Source: an uncultured Porphyromonadaceae bacterium (GTDB lineage: Bacteria > Bacteroidota > Bacteroidia > Bacteroidales > Muribaculaceae). Taken from it: DNA of 48,030 nt. Both the position numbers and the translations under genes were made by a program. The first letter of the stretch is position 1. Each line of letters begins with the position of its first letter. The stretch is from NCBI GenBank assembly GCA_900548705.1, contig URLF01000007.1, forward strand, positions 1-48,030, written 5' to 3'. Below the pieces are notes generated by a model. That model searched no databases and was not told the DNA's origin. It saw only the letters and a program-made list of their open reading frames with translations. Positions 18,101 through 26,046 of this stretch are shown piece after piece.

Positions 18101-18639
18101 ATCAGGTAACGGTCGCTGTGGGGCTGGTCGGCACGGTTCTCCCATTTGAGAATCAGCCAGAAAACCAATGCCGTGCAGAACGACGAGAAGGCGTAGACCT
18201 CACCCTCGACGGCTGAGAACCAGAAGGTGTCGCTCCAGGTATAGACCAACGCGCCACACAGACCCGAACCGAAGATGACAAGCATCTTGGTAAGGCTTAT
18301 CTCTGTCGCGTCATCCTTGACAATCAGACGTTTGACCAGGTGGGTTATAGTCCAGAAGAGCAACAGTATGGTGCCTGCCGACAGCAATGCCGACATGGAG
18401 TTGACCATCAGCGCCGCCTTTGTCATATCGCCACCGGCGAAGTTCACGAAAAAGCGGGCCGCGAGCATGAAGATAGGGTTGCCCGGCGGGTGGCCAACTT
18501 CGAGCTTGACACCCTGCGAAATGAACTCCGGGCAGTCCCAGAAACTTGCCGTAGGCTCTACGGTCATCAGGTAAGTGAAGGCCGCCACCACGAAGCAGAG
18601 CCAGCCAAGCACATCATTGTAAAGTCTGTATTTCTTCAT
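15148..18639 (-). CDS. DUF2723 / GT117 membrane glycosyltransferase-like protein
   Basis: A 1163-residue integral membrane protein. The start MKKYRLYNDVLGW and the motif ASFWDCPEFISQGVKLEVGHPPGNP (acidic residues in the first outer loop, as in GT-C enzymes) mark the DUF2723 family, placed in CAZy as GT117. About 12-14 hydrophobic segments occupy residues 10-400 and 560-720. The C-terminal about 400 residues are a soluble domain with repeated helices (TPR-like after about 1000). The enzyme probably uses a lipid-linked sugar donor at the periplasmic face, by analogy with GT-C transferases. The acceptor is unknown. It heads an operon with the deacetylase and queG and has its own promoter. Confidence 0.88.
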   Translation of the reverse strand: MKKYRLYNDVLGWLCFVVAAFTYLMTVEPTASFWDCPEFISQGVKLEVGHPPGNPIFMLAARFFVNFAGGDMTKAALMVNSMSALLSAGTILLLFWTITHLVKRLIVKDDATEISLTKMLVIFGSGLCGALVYTWSDTFWFSAVEGEVYAFSSFCTALVFWLILKWENRADQPHSDRYLILIAYIIGVSIAVHLLNLLCIPAIVLVIYYRKFKETTATGSLIALAIAGAIVALILFGLVPGFIEVAQYFELFFVNTLGMSYNIGVLVYTILFIAVMIWSVSALYKQKSANAIRWSFLAAILLSGIPFIGSSLWIPVVLLGALAAWLWGAKKLPVRILTIASLSVLVIFVGYSSYALLLIRSHANPPMNQNAPDNVFSLGSYLSREQYGETPLLYGHTFKSSVMYQLQPDGYNYDILRRPGKTVYKKGVKTSPDQADSYVAKQEEFKYEMTPKMLFPRMYSTAGAHPQAYLEWINATEDDLPSVETPVVVDADGNTVQSMAMKRPSYLQNLRYFFNYQVNYMYWRYFMWNFAGRQNDLAGEGQANRGNWISGIPVIDNYRLGDQSLLPDEYGKGNKGHNVFYMLPLLMGIIGLCWQAFRSKRGIEQFWVIFFFFFMTGLAIVLYLNQPPLQPRERDYAFAGSFYAFAIWVGMGVAGLWTLVNWLMGNPEAVRDGESLPKKGKADPAKSHKTALAMACVTLAVGLLVPFQMVSQTWDDHDRSGRYTTRDFGMNYLSSIAPNGIIFTNGDNDTFPLWYAQEVEGYRTDVRVVNLSYLTTDWYANQMKVATDGAAGLKFSAQPADYAYDRLQFSYYDPENMVTDTVNVFTSLDDLYHNPDATWKGARVMRMPYMYIPSNAEAAVKAGVISERELPAAEETIDIALYRDPKNPVGGATLSQALSIDMIATQAKEGWNRPAYFAMTVPDEYYLSLSPYMRNTGLAYQVSPLLNPDGSNETWIDTDKMYANVTEKFRWGGLDKLGKDGDIYLDETVRRMVTTHRTAMADLAMALYTEGIEALDSVGGRKPDAVYAADRFTKAARILDMIEEKLPVSASPYSIQTGYQIADVYLRLAAETGDQKLYDKGMKIVLGEIERYAAYLPYFNELRRTLPGSGFSGLSPADRYVPTYLYLLLQLYAEEGGDLKVVSDSLAKKGVNLDDLEAYLPNR

Positions 18640-18714
18640 TTTCTCGATGAATCGATTGCGTCGTCCGAGGCTCCCGGCCCCGGGGCATCACGGGCATAAC
18701 CCGCTAACAACTTG

Positions 18715-18746
18715 CAAAATTAGCAAAACCCCTCCATCCCCCCAAA
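18715..18746 (-). promoter_or_regulatory. Promoter of the GT117 operon
   Basis: On the minus strand, TTTG (18746-18743), a 20-nt spacer and TAATTTTG (18722-18715). The leader to the ATG is about 75 nt. Confidence 0.75.
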
Positions 18747-18874
18747 TATTTCAGATAATTTAAGTCTGTGTCTAAGTCGGTCTGTGTTTTTCAGAGAGTG
18801 GATGTCGCGGGGAACGCCGACGGTAAATGGCAGGGAATAATGTACGTTTTTTATGGATGGAGTAGCTCGACAAA

Positions 18875-19186
18875 TTATTGAAGTAGTAGCTCGACGAAGA
18901 AATTGCTTATATTCAGGAGGGTGACTGTGACGATAATGAGGGCTATGGCCAGTTCTCCCCAGCATTTTTGTCTGATTGCCGCGACGGCATAACCGACGAA
19001 GACGATAAGCAATGCCCCGAGCAACGCAGGCTGACACCAGGCCAGGACATCCACCTCCACTCCGAACCACGTTTCAAGCAGATTCATCCCGAACCAGAGA
19101 TATGCCATTTCCCACACCACCACCATGGCCATCGGTATGAACAGCCAATACAATTTCCGCTGGGTCACCTTGTCAATACGTTTCAT
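18875..19186 (-). CDS. Small three-helix membrane protein
   Basis: A 103-residue protein with three predicted membrane segments (about 11-31, 48-68 and 75-98) separated by short charged loops, with a basic N-terminus (MKRIDKVTQRK) expected to stay inside. I do not recognise a family. Coding is supported by the well-formed hydrophobic pattern and by the lack of a competing gene on either strand. It is divergent from the DUF4254 gene. A poor -7 box (TACCATTG near 19204-19211) lies about 17 nt upstream of the start. Confidence 0.6.
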   Translation of the reverse strand: MKRIDKVTQRKLYWLFIPMAMVVVWEMAYLWFGMNLLETWFGVEVDVLAWCQPALLGALLIVFVGYAVAAIRQKCWGELAIALIIVTVTLLNISNFFVELLLQ

Positions 19187-19261
19187 ATGCTGGCTTAACT
19201 ACGCAATGGTAGTAATTTTTCGGGGATTATCGGGATGGGAGAGGGGTTGGATTGGCGGGAT

Positions 19262-19293
19262 TTTGGCTGTGTGGATAAATATTCATATATTTG
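19262..19293 (+). promoter_or_regulatory. Promoter of the DUF4254-GT9 operon
   Basis: TTTG at 19262-19265, a 20-nt spacer and TATATTTG at 19286-19293, close to consensus. The leader is about 80 nt. Confidence 0.8.
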
Positions 19294-19374
19294 CAATCGG
19301 TTAGGAACCGGCGCGGGATGTGTGTCCCGGCGGTTTGTGGCCGATACCCAATTTGACTTCAAAACAAGGAACAG

Positions 19375-20022
19375 ATGGATCAGGATAAAGAGAATCTGGC
19401 GGCTCCCGAGGCTGCCAAGGGATTCGCAGGGCGCTGTAATGTGGTCTTCGACCGCGCTACCGCCGACTATCATATCACCGACTCGATTGACGCTGCCGCT
19501 CCCGCGCCCTTCCCCGCCGGGAGCATCGAGGCGTTGCTTTACGCTAAGAACTGGATCGATGTGGCGCAGTGGCATATGGAAGACCTCATACGCGACCCGC
19601 AGATTGACCCGGCGGAGGGTATGAAGCTAAAACACCGCATCGACGCGTCGAATCAGGACCGCACTGACCGCGTGGAGGATCTCGACACTTATTTTCGAGA
19701 GCTATACAAGGGGGTCACTCCCCACGCCGACGCGCAAATCAACACCGAAAGCCCCGCCTGGGCGCTCGACCGTCTGTCGATTCTTGCCGTCAAGATTTTC
19801 CATATGAAGGCCGAGACCGAGCGTACAGACGCTTCGGAGGAACATCTCGCCAAATGTCGCGGCAAGCTGGCCGTGCTGCTGGAGCAACGTGCCGACCTCT
19901 CCTCGGCCATCGACACCCTCCTGGAGGATATCGCGTCGGGCCGCAAATACATGAAGGTCTACCGCCAGATGAAGATGTACAACGACGTTGACACCAATCC
20001 GGTCCTGTACGCCAAGAAATGA
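19375..20022 (+). CDS. DUF4254 domain protein
   Basis: A 215-residue soluble, mostly helical protein. The segments LLYAKNWIDVAQWHMEDLIRDP and KHRIDASNQDRTDRVEDLD, with conserved Trp, His and Asn-x-x-R-x-D residues, match my recall of the Bacteroidetes DUF4254 family. The family is typically encoded next to a GT9 glycosyltransferase, as here: its stop overlaps the GT9 start as ATGA, so the two are translated together. Its biochemical role is not established. Co-occurrence suggests help in LPS or other glycan assembly. Confidence 0.85.
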   Translation: MDQDKENLAAPEAAKGFAGRCNVVFDRATADYHITDSIDAAAPAPFPAGSIEALLYAKNWIDVAQWHMEDLIRDPQIDPAEGMKLKHRIDASNQDRTDRVEDLDTYFRELYKGVTPHADAQINTESPAWALDRLSILAVKIFHMKAETERTDASEEHLAKCRGKLAVLLEQRADLSSAIDTLLEDIASGRKYMKVYRQMKMYNDVDTNPVLYAKK

Positions 20023-21104
20023 GTCGCAGCCTCGACATAGCTGTCAATAATCCCCGCCGTCTGAGGCGGGTGCTTGTGGCCCGGTTCTCCGCTCTGGGGG
20101 ATGTGGCCATGACTGTGCCGGTGCTTTACAGTGCCTGCCTGTGTTACCCCGATGTGGAGTTCACGATGCTGACCCGCAAGTCGATGACTTCGGTGTTCCT
20201 CAATCCTCCGGCCAACCTGAAGGTGATGGGAGTCAATCTTGAGGAGTATGAAGGTCTCGCGGGATTGCGCAGGCTGTTCCGACAGTTGCGGCGCGACATC
20301 GGTTTCGACGGTTTCATCGACCTGCACGATGTGTTGCGCACCAAAATCCTCGCCTTGCAGTGTCGCATGGCGCGTATCCCTGTCTCCGTCATCAACAAGG
20401 GACGCAAAGGGAAACGGGCGCTGACCCGCGCCAACAACAAGGTGCTGCTCCCCCTGATTTCCTCCCGCGCCCGCTATCGCCAGGCTTTCCATCAGATTGG
20501 TCTGCCTGTCGACCAACGTTTTGAAGGGCTGTTCGCCGGGCTTCCTGACCGGAAGGCAGACCCCGCCGATTTCGCCAAAGTGGCCGCTCCCAAGCTGCCC
20601 GGCGAGAAATGGATAGGGATAGCCCCTTTCGCCAAGCATGAAGGCAAGATATATCCTCCAGAGATGATGGAGCAGGTCGTGGCCGCGCTTTCTTCACGCC
20701 CTGACACCTGTATTTTCCTCTTCGGCGGAGGTGAGGAGGAGCGGAAGATACTCGACTCATGGGCGGAACGCTATCCCGGAGTCATCTCCCTCGCCGCTAA
20801 ACGGCTCGGCTTCCCGGTGGAACTCGCCTTGGCGAGCTGGCTCGACGTGATGGTCTCGATGGACTCTGCCAACATGCACCTGGCTTCGCTTGTCTCCACC
20901 CCTGTGGTGAGTGTCTGGGGAGCCACCCATCCCTACTGCGGCTTCAAGGGCTGGCGACAGAAAGAGGAGGACATCATACAGTTGCCGATGACCTGCCGCC
21001 CTTGCTCGGTGTTCGGCAACAAGCCCTGCTACCGTGGCGATTACCTGTGCCTGCGCGGTATAGCTCCGCAGTCGATTATCGCCCGCGTCGAAAAACATCT
21101 GTGA
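20019..21104 (+). CDS. Glycosyltransferase family 9 (heptosyltransferase-like)
   Basis: A 361-residue GT-B enzyme of the ADP-heptose:LPS heptosyltransferase type. The N-domain begins with VLVARFSALGDVAMTVPVL, and the C-domain carries the donor-site motif SMDSANMHLAS followed by VSVWGATHP. A cysteine-rich end (CRPCSVFGNKPCYRGDYLC) is typical of the Bacteroidetes subgroup and may bind metal. The enzyme acts on the inner membrane's cytoplasmic face and adds a heptose or similar sugar to the LPS core. The exact sugar is unknown. It is translationally coupled to the DUF4254 gene. Confidence 0.9.
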   Translation: MSRSLDIAVNNPRRLRRVLVARFSALGDVAMTVPVLYSACLCYPDVEFTMLTRKSMTSVFLNPPANLKVMGVNLEEYEGLAGLRRLFRQLRRDIGFDGFIDLHDVLRTKILALQCRMARIPVSVINKGRKGKRALTRANNKVLLPLISSRARYRQAFHQIGLPVDQRFEGLFAGLPDRKADPADFAKVAAPKLPGEKWIGIAPFAKHEGKIYPPEMMEQVVAALSSRPDTCIFLFGGGEEERKILDSWAERYPGVISLAAKRLGFPVELALASWLDVMVSMDSANMHLASLVSTPVVSVWGATHPYCGFKGWRQKEEDIIQLPMTCRPCSVFGNKPCYRGDYLCLRGIAPQSIIARVEKHL

Positions 21105-21145
21105 CGCCTTAACTTTTATTCAACTTTGTTTGTTGAATTTGTATC

Positions 21146-22834
21146 ATGGAAAAGACTCGTTTCAACTATAAGAGACTGTTGTGCCTTTTGGGCATATTCG
21201 CAGGGATTCTCACCATATCGGCGGAAATTCCGGCCGGTTATTATTCGTCGGTCAGCGGCAAACGCGACGGGGAGCTTAAAACCGCCCTCCATAACCTGCT
21301 CTACAATCATACGCTGATATCCTCATACAACAACCTCCCGAATTATTTCCGCAAGACCGATGTCTATCCTCCCGGTAATGAACGTTACGGCCAGTGGTGG
21401 GATATGTATTCCGACATACCGCTGTATTCCAACTCGTTCCGTGGATTGAACCGCGAGCATTCTTTCCCGAAAAGCTGGTGGGGAGGCTCAACCACCACCC
21501 CGGCTTATATCGACCTGAACCATCTTTATCCTTCGGAGGCGGCCGCCAACATGGCCAAGTCAAACTATCCCCTCGGGGAAGTCACAGGCAAGCCTTCGTT
21601 TGAGAACGGCATCACCACCGTCGGCTCTCCTGTCTCAGGGCAGGGTGGCGGAGCGCGTATGGTGTTCGAGCCTGCCGACGAGTATAAGGGTGACTTCGCC
21701 CGCACATACTTCTACATGGTGACCTGTTATCAGAACCTCACCTGGAAATACACATGGATGGTCAGCAATAACCTCTATCCTACCCTCAACACCTGGGCCG
21801 TCAACCTGCTGCTCAAGTGGCACCGCGAAGACCCGGTCAGCCAGAAGGAACTTGACCGCAATGATGAGGTATACAAGGTGCAGGCCAACCGCAACCCATT
21901 CATTGACTACCCCGAGCTGGCTGAATACCTCTGGGGTGACAAGCGCGGCGAAGCATTCGTCCCCGGCGGTGAAACTATAGGTGATCCCGTGCTGATTACC
22001 CCTGTCCAGGATATGGCTCTGGAATTCGGCGAGACCGTTGTCAATGACGCGAACACGGTTTCCCTCCAGGTGCGCGGCGAGAATATAAAGACCAATCCCG
22101 AGCTGACACTCTCCGGCATAGACCGGGGGATGTTCTCGCTGGAGGTCAACAGCGTGACAGCCGCCGATGTCAACAAACCGGAAGGAACATGGGTGAGAGT
22201 CACTTACAAACCAACCGCCATCGGGGAGCATTCCGCCCGACTGATTGTGTCGAGCTACGACGGAGCGAAATCCCGTGGTATCGCCCTGTTGGGACAGGCG
22301 GTGGAGAAGCCTGTGCTTCACGACATCCACGCCCTCCCTGCCGCCGGAGTGACCGCCACCTCCTACACTGCCCTCTGGGCTGTCCCCGAGGATGATGTCA
22401 TCGACTATTATGTGGTCACCCGCACGGTATATCCCGCCAACGCCGAGACCTATTGGGAGGAACAGGTGGCCGAGGAGGCGCATTTCACCTTTGAGGACTG
22501 CCAACCCGGCAGCCGAGAGAGCTACAATGTCCGTTCCTGCCGTCTGGGCTACTATTCCGCACCATCCAATGAGGTCTATGTCGACCTGCTTGCCGGAATC
22601 GACGGTGTCGGTGAAGACAGCAGGGTGCCGATGGGTTGGCGCGTCACCGGCGACGGCCTGATGCTCACGATGCCCGATGGCTCAACGGTCACCGCCGTGC
22701 AGGTGTATGACCTCCAGGGACGTCTCGTGCTGACCCTCCCCGAAGTCACCAACGGCTACATCCTTCCCCTCGCCCCCGGCGCGTATGTCATCTCCGCTCC
22801 CACTCTCTCCACCCCCCTCCGTGTGATTTTTTAA
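21146..22834 (+). CDS. Secreted endonuclease I family nuclease with C-terminal sorting-like motif
   Basis: A 562-residue exported protein with signal peptide (hydrophobic core LLCLLGIFAGILTISA). Residues about 30-275 are the endonuclease I (EndA/Vvn) domain. The metal-binding site is marked by NREHSFPKSWW and DLNHLYPS, followed by FEPADEYKGDFART, all intact. Such enzymes degrade DNA and RNA outside the cytoplasm and often need disulfides or Mg. Residues about 285-380 form a beta-sandwich (choice-of-anchor-like), and about 385-475 a fibronectin-like domain. The last about 60 residues (VYDLQGRLVL, LAPGAYVIS) resemble a type IX secretion sorting domain. It lies 41 bp after the GT9 gene, with only a weak promoter-like box (CAACTTTG at 21121-21128). 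Confidence 0.88.
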   Translation: MEKTRFNYKRLLCLLGIFAGILTISAEIPAGYYSSVSGKRDGELKTALHNLLYNHTLISSYNNLPNYFRKTDVYPPGNERYGQWWDMYSDIPLYSNSFRGLNREHSFPKSWWGGSTTTPAYIDLNHLYPSEAAANMAKSNYPLGEVTGKPSFENGITTVGSPVSGQGGGARMVFEPADEYKGDFARTYFYMVTCYQNLTWKYTWMVSNNLYPTLNTWAVNLLLKWHREDPVSQKELDRNDEVYKVQANRNPFIDYPELAEYLWGDKRGEAFVPGGETIGDPVLITPVQDMALEFGETVVNDANTVSLQVRGENIKTNPELTLSGIDRGMFSLEVNSVTAADVNKPEGTWVRVTYKPTAIGEHSARLIVSSYDGAKSRGIALLGQAVEKPVLHDIHALPAAGVTATSYTALWAVPEDDVIDYYVVTRTVYPANAETYWEEQVAEEAHFTFEDCQPGSRESYNVRSCRLGYYSAPSNEVYVDLLAGIDGVGEDSRVPMGWRVTGDGLMLTMPDGSTVTAVQVYDLQGRLVLTLPEVTNGYILPLAPGAYVISAPTLSTPLRVIF

Positions 22835-22865
22835 GCCATCATAATCCATACGCGATAATCCATAC

Positions 22866-22889
22866 AAGCCGCCAAAATTTTGGCGGCTT
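22866..22889. terminator. 24-bp perfect palindrome, likely terminator of the nuclease gene
   Basis: AAGCCGCCAAAA followed by its exact reverse complement, 31 nt after the nuclease stop codon. With AAAATTTT in the middle it can fold as a GC stem with a small AT loop. No long T-run follows, so termination efficiency is uncertain. Confidence 0.6.
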
Positions 22890-22947
22890 ACCGGATTCTA
22901 ATTTCAGGAGTTCTGTGACATCCTAATTACCGACGATGTTACCCGAT

Positions 22948-23224
22948 GATTCCGAAGGAATCCTTTATCTGAATAGCCGTGGGTTGGCGCGAGTGGGAAG
23001 CCCCTTGAGGGCGACCCCGAGCGGTAACCCACGGTTGTGTTGCGTCCTCAAATGGATTCCGGAGGAATCTTTTTTGATATACGACAAACATGGGTAATAT
23101 TAAGAAAGATTCCTACGGAATCGCCCGCGTGATGCCGTTACCGGGGGTTACCGCATTGGTTCGGCCTGTCGGCCTCACCTCGCGCCAACCCCCGGCTATT
23201 CAGATAAAGGATTCCTTCGGAATC
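22948..23224. repeat. Nested palindromic intergenic element
   Basis: The outer arms at 22948-22993 and 23179-23224 are 46-bp inverted repeats with one mismatch, starting GATTCCGAAGGAATC, itself a small palindrome. Inside are GCGGTAACCC (23021-23030) matched by GGGTTACCGC near 23142-23151, and GATTCC-type palindromes near 23054 and 23107. The whole could fold into a long branched hairpin. No open frame in it looks real. It lies between the nuclease and acyltransferase genes. The following stretch, 23225-23488, is AT-rich with short direct repeats, and I see no gene there. Confidence 0.85.
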
Positions 23225-23488
23225 GTCTGAGGGAACTCTGACATTATACGATGACATTATATTGATTATGATTTTATGATATTATTATGACGTTATGCTG
23301 TTCTTGGGATTCTGGAAAAGTTGGAGGGGCAAGAGAATTGGCAGGCTGGGATTGGTGGGGATGGATTACAACCAACCCATCACCCAAAACGTCCAACCTT
23401 ACATAAAATTAATTTTGACATCCGGCATCGGTTTGTTTTTCAAGGGGATATAAACGGGGATATTAATGGGGTGATTAAGGGATGGGGA

Positions 23489-23520
23489 TTGGTAGGTTTC
23501 GCCGGAATTTCGTAACTTTG
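23489..23520 (+). promoter_or_regulatory. Promoter of the acyltransferase gene
   Basis: TAACTTTG at 23513-23520 is a consensus -7 box, with a partial -33 element (TTGG at 23489-23492, 20-nt spacing). It lies 30 nt before the ATG at 23551, supporting that ATG as the native start. Confidence 0.65.
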
Positions 23521-23550
23521 CAGGCGAAATAAATAAATCTTTATCTGACA

Positions 23551-24686
23551 ATGGTTCCAAATTACCCCCCCCAATTCAAGTTACTGATAATCAGGGATAT
23601 GTAAAGAAAAAAAGAGATTCCAACCTGGAATTGTTCAGGATTGTGACCATGTTGCTCATCATATCCCATCACTATGTGGTGAATTCCAATGTGATGGGGA
23701 TGATAAAAGAGAATCCTGCCGCGGATGCCTCGATGTTCCTGACTGTTTTCGGTGCGTGGGGAAAGACCGGGATAAACTGTTTTATGTTGATTACCGGTTA
23801 TTTCATGTGCAAGGCGAGTATATCCCTGCATAAATTCCTGAAGCTGGTGACGCAGATTTTGTTTTACAATCTGGTGATATACGCTGTTTTCATCATGGCA
23901 GGAATCGAGGAGTTTGGAGTAAAGGCGTTGATTAACAAATTTCTGTTGGTGAAAAACATGAATGACGGTTTCACCAGCGGGTTCATTATGTTTTACCTCT
24001 TAATACCCTTCCTTACCATCCTTGTAAAGAATCTCACGCAACGCCAGCATCTGATATTGGTGGGGCTGATACTGTTGACTTTCACCGTCGGCGGCTCGAT
24101 GCCTTCATTCACAGGGATAAGCGTCAGTGTCAATTATGTGATACATTTCAGCAACCTGTTTGTCATCGCCTCGTATGTGAGGTTTTACGGATTCCCGGTC
24201 GGCATCAGTCATCGCCAGTGGGGATGGGCTACGTTGCTCTCTTTGGGTTTAGGCGCGGCCTCGGTGCTGGTGATGTTATGGCGTTTCTCCCGTATGGGAA
24301 GTGATGCGCCTTTCAGCGCATTCTATTGGGTTGCCGACTCAAACAAGATTTTCGCCATGACGACAGCCTTCTGTGCCTTTATGTGGTTCAAAGAACTTAA
24401 AATAGGCTACAGTAAGACAATCAACCTCCTTGGAGGAGCCACCTTCGGGGTATTGTTGATTCACGCCAATTCCAACGCCATGCGCCAGTGGCTCTGGAAC
24501 GAGGTGGTTGACTGCGCGGGACATTTCTCCGATCCCTGGCTGTGGCTTTACGCGCCGGCTTGCGTGGTGTCTATATTCATCATCTGCGCCCTGATTGAAC
24601 TGGTGCGTTCGAGTTTCCTGGAAGAACCGGTCGTAAGATGGAGCAGCCGGGCCGTCAAAGCTGTGACACGCGCGCTGCCCGGTTGA
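23551..24686 (+). CDS. Membrane acyltransferase (acyltransferase 3 family), start out of frame by a C8 tract
   Basis: An integral membrane protein with about ten hydrophobic segments. The segment RDSNLELFRIVTMLLIISHHY at the first helix carries the R...HH pattern of acyltransferase-3 proteins, which transfer acetyl or succinyl groups to O-antigen, capsule or other exported sugars. The promoter-proximal ATG at 23551 reads MVPNYPP and then, because of eight C at 23565-23572, stops at 23602-23604. With nine C the same ATG would give a continuous 378-residue protein containing the whole conserved N-terminus. As it stands, only a TTG at 23631 opens the main frame (351 residues, missing the residues before the first helix). 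This is either slipped-strand phase variation in the OFF state or a sequencing error. The 3' end overlaps the MATE gene by 32 bp. Confidence 0.75.
23565..23572 (+). repeat. Homopolymeric C8 tract in the acyltransferase N-terminus
   Basis: Eight C lie 14 nt inside the gene, directly after codons MVPNY. Adding one C joins the ATG at 23551 to the main acyltransferase frame. Confidence 0.95.
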
Positions 24687-25998
24687 CGGTGCGGAGGAAG
24701 TAGTAAAGGAAGAGGGCGGCCGCCAGGAAGAGGGAGCAAGAGAAGCTCAGGACGATGCCATAAAGCCCCATTCCGAAGGTGAAGGCCAGCAGATAGGAAG
24801 CCGGCAGTCCTACCAGGATATAGCTGATGAAGGCAATCCACATCATCGGGCGCACATTGCCGGTGCCTCGCAGTGCACTCGCGAAGTTTATCTGGGTGGC
24901 GTCACCCACCTGATACAACACCAGGGGGATGATGACCCCGACGGCTGCGGCCAGCACGGCTGCGTCATCGGTGAAGATTTTCATGACGTGGCTTGAGCCG
25001 AGTCCGAAAAATAGGCTCGACATTATGCATGCGGCAAGTATCACTCCATACCCCGCCAAGGCTTTCCGGCGCATTCCACGCGCGTCGTTGCGTCCCGCCT
25101 CATTGGCCACGAGCACGGTGACGGCGGTGGCCATGGCGTAGTAGATACAGAATCCGAGGGTGCCGACCACGACAACAATCTGGAACGCGGCCATCTCGAT
25201 TGCCCCCAGCCATCCACACATGACGGCGCATCCCGAGAATGCCGCTGTCTCGAATGACATCTGCAGGCTGACGGGCCATGACATCCTTATCACATTGCCG
25301 TAGGTCCCTTTCTCGGGTCTGAGCTTGCGGTAGCCGTCGGCATATCCCTTGTAGCGTGGGGAACGGAAGAATACTCCGCAGATGATGACAGCCGTCAGCA
25401 CTCGGGCTGTGAATGTGGACAGCCCTGCGCCGGTTAGCCCGAGTTCGGGCGCACCGAAATTTCCGTAGATGAGAATGTAGTTCCCGAGGATGTTGAGGAG
25501 GTTGGCCCCGAGCATTATCCACATCGGCATGGCTGTGTTGCGGATGCCGTAGCTCCATTGGGCGAACGCGTTGAAAATACAAATCGGGAGCATCCCGCAC
25601 ATGTATATCAGGAAGTAGGGACGGATGATGGGGAGAAGATGGTCGGGCTGTCCCAGCCGCGGCAGGTTCAGGTAGACACCACCCATCACCGCAATCAGCA
25701 GCAGGCTGACCACGATGTTGACCAGGACGCCGGCCCGCAATACCTGTCCTATCTTGTCAGGCCGGCCGTTGGTGAACAGTGCGCCGACAAGCGGTGTCAG
25801 GCCGTAAGAGAAGCCCAACGCGGCGAAAATCGGGAGGTTGAAGAGGTTGTTGACAAACGAGGCGGAGGCCAGCGCGTCGGTGCTGTAATGGCCTACCATT
25901 ATATTGTCGGCGAATCCGACCACGATCATCCCTATCTGGGATACAAGCACGGGGAGGCCAAGCCGGAATATTTTTGCACAATCGTTCAGGTATGACAT
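24655..25998 (-). CDS. MATE family multidrug/metabolite exporter
   Basis: A 447-residue protein with 12 expected membrane helices in two six-helix halves. The start LGLPVLVSQIGMIVVGFADNIMVGHYS carries the conserved MATE N-half signature, and the second half repeats it (MSWPVSLQMSFETAAFSGCAVMCG). MATE proteins exchange Na+ or H+ for organic cations or metabolites. The substrate here cannot be told. It is the last gene of the long minus-strand run, 48 bp after the RNA methyltransferase gene, and overlaps the acyltransferase tail by 32 bp. Confidence 0.92.
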   Translation of the reverse strand: MSYLNDCAKIFRLGLPVLVSQIGMIVVGFADNIMVGHYSTDALASASFVNNLFNLPIFAALGFSYGLTPLVGALFTNGRPDKIGQVLRAGVLVNIVVSLLLIAVMGGVYLNLPRLGQPDHLLPIIRPYFLIYMCGMLPICIFNAFAQWSYGIRNTAMPMWIMLGANLLNILGNYILIYGNFGAPELGLTGAGLSTFTARVLTAVIICGVFFRSPRYKGYADGYRKLRPEKGTYGNVIRMSWPVSLQMSFETAAFSGCAVMCGWLGAIEMAAFQIVVVVGTLGFCIYYAMATAVTVLVANEAGRNDARGMRRKALAGYGVILAACIMSSLFFGLGSSHVMKIFTDDAAVLAAAVGVIIPLVLYQVGDATQINFASALRGTGNVRPMMWIAFISYILVGLPASYLLAFTFGMGLYGIVLSFSCSLFLAAALFLYYFLRTVNRAARVSQL

Positions 25999-26046
25999 AA
26001 CAGTGTCTGTTAGAGTGTTTTGTGGATAATGGGGCGGTTGTCAGAT

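Noticed and set aside
18720..19070. A 116-codon minus-strand frame overlapping the small membrane protein
   Set aside because: It competes with the frame at 18875-19186, which has a regular three-helix membrane pattern. The overlapping product is Arg/His-rich.
23321..23515. A 64-codon frame before the acyltransferase gene
   Set aside because: It overlaps the promoter and has no family resemblance.
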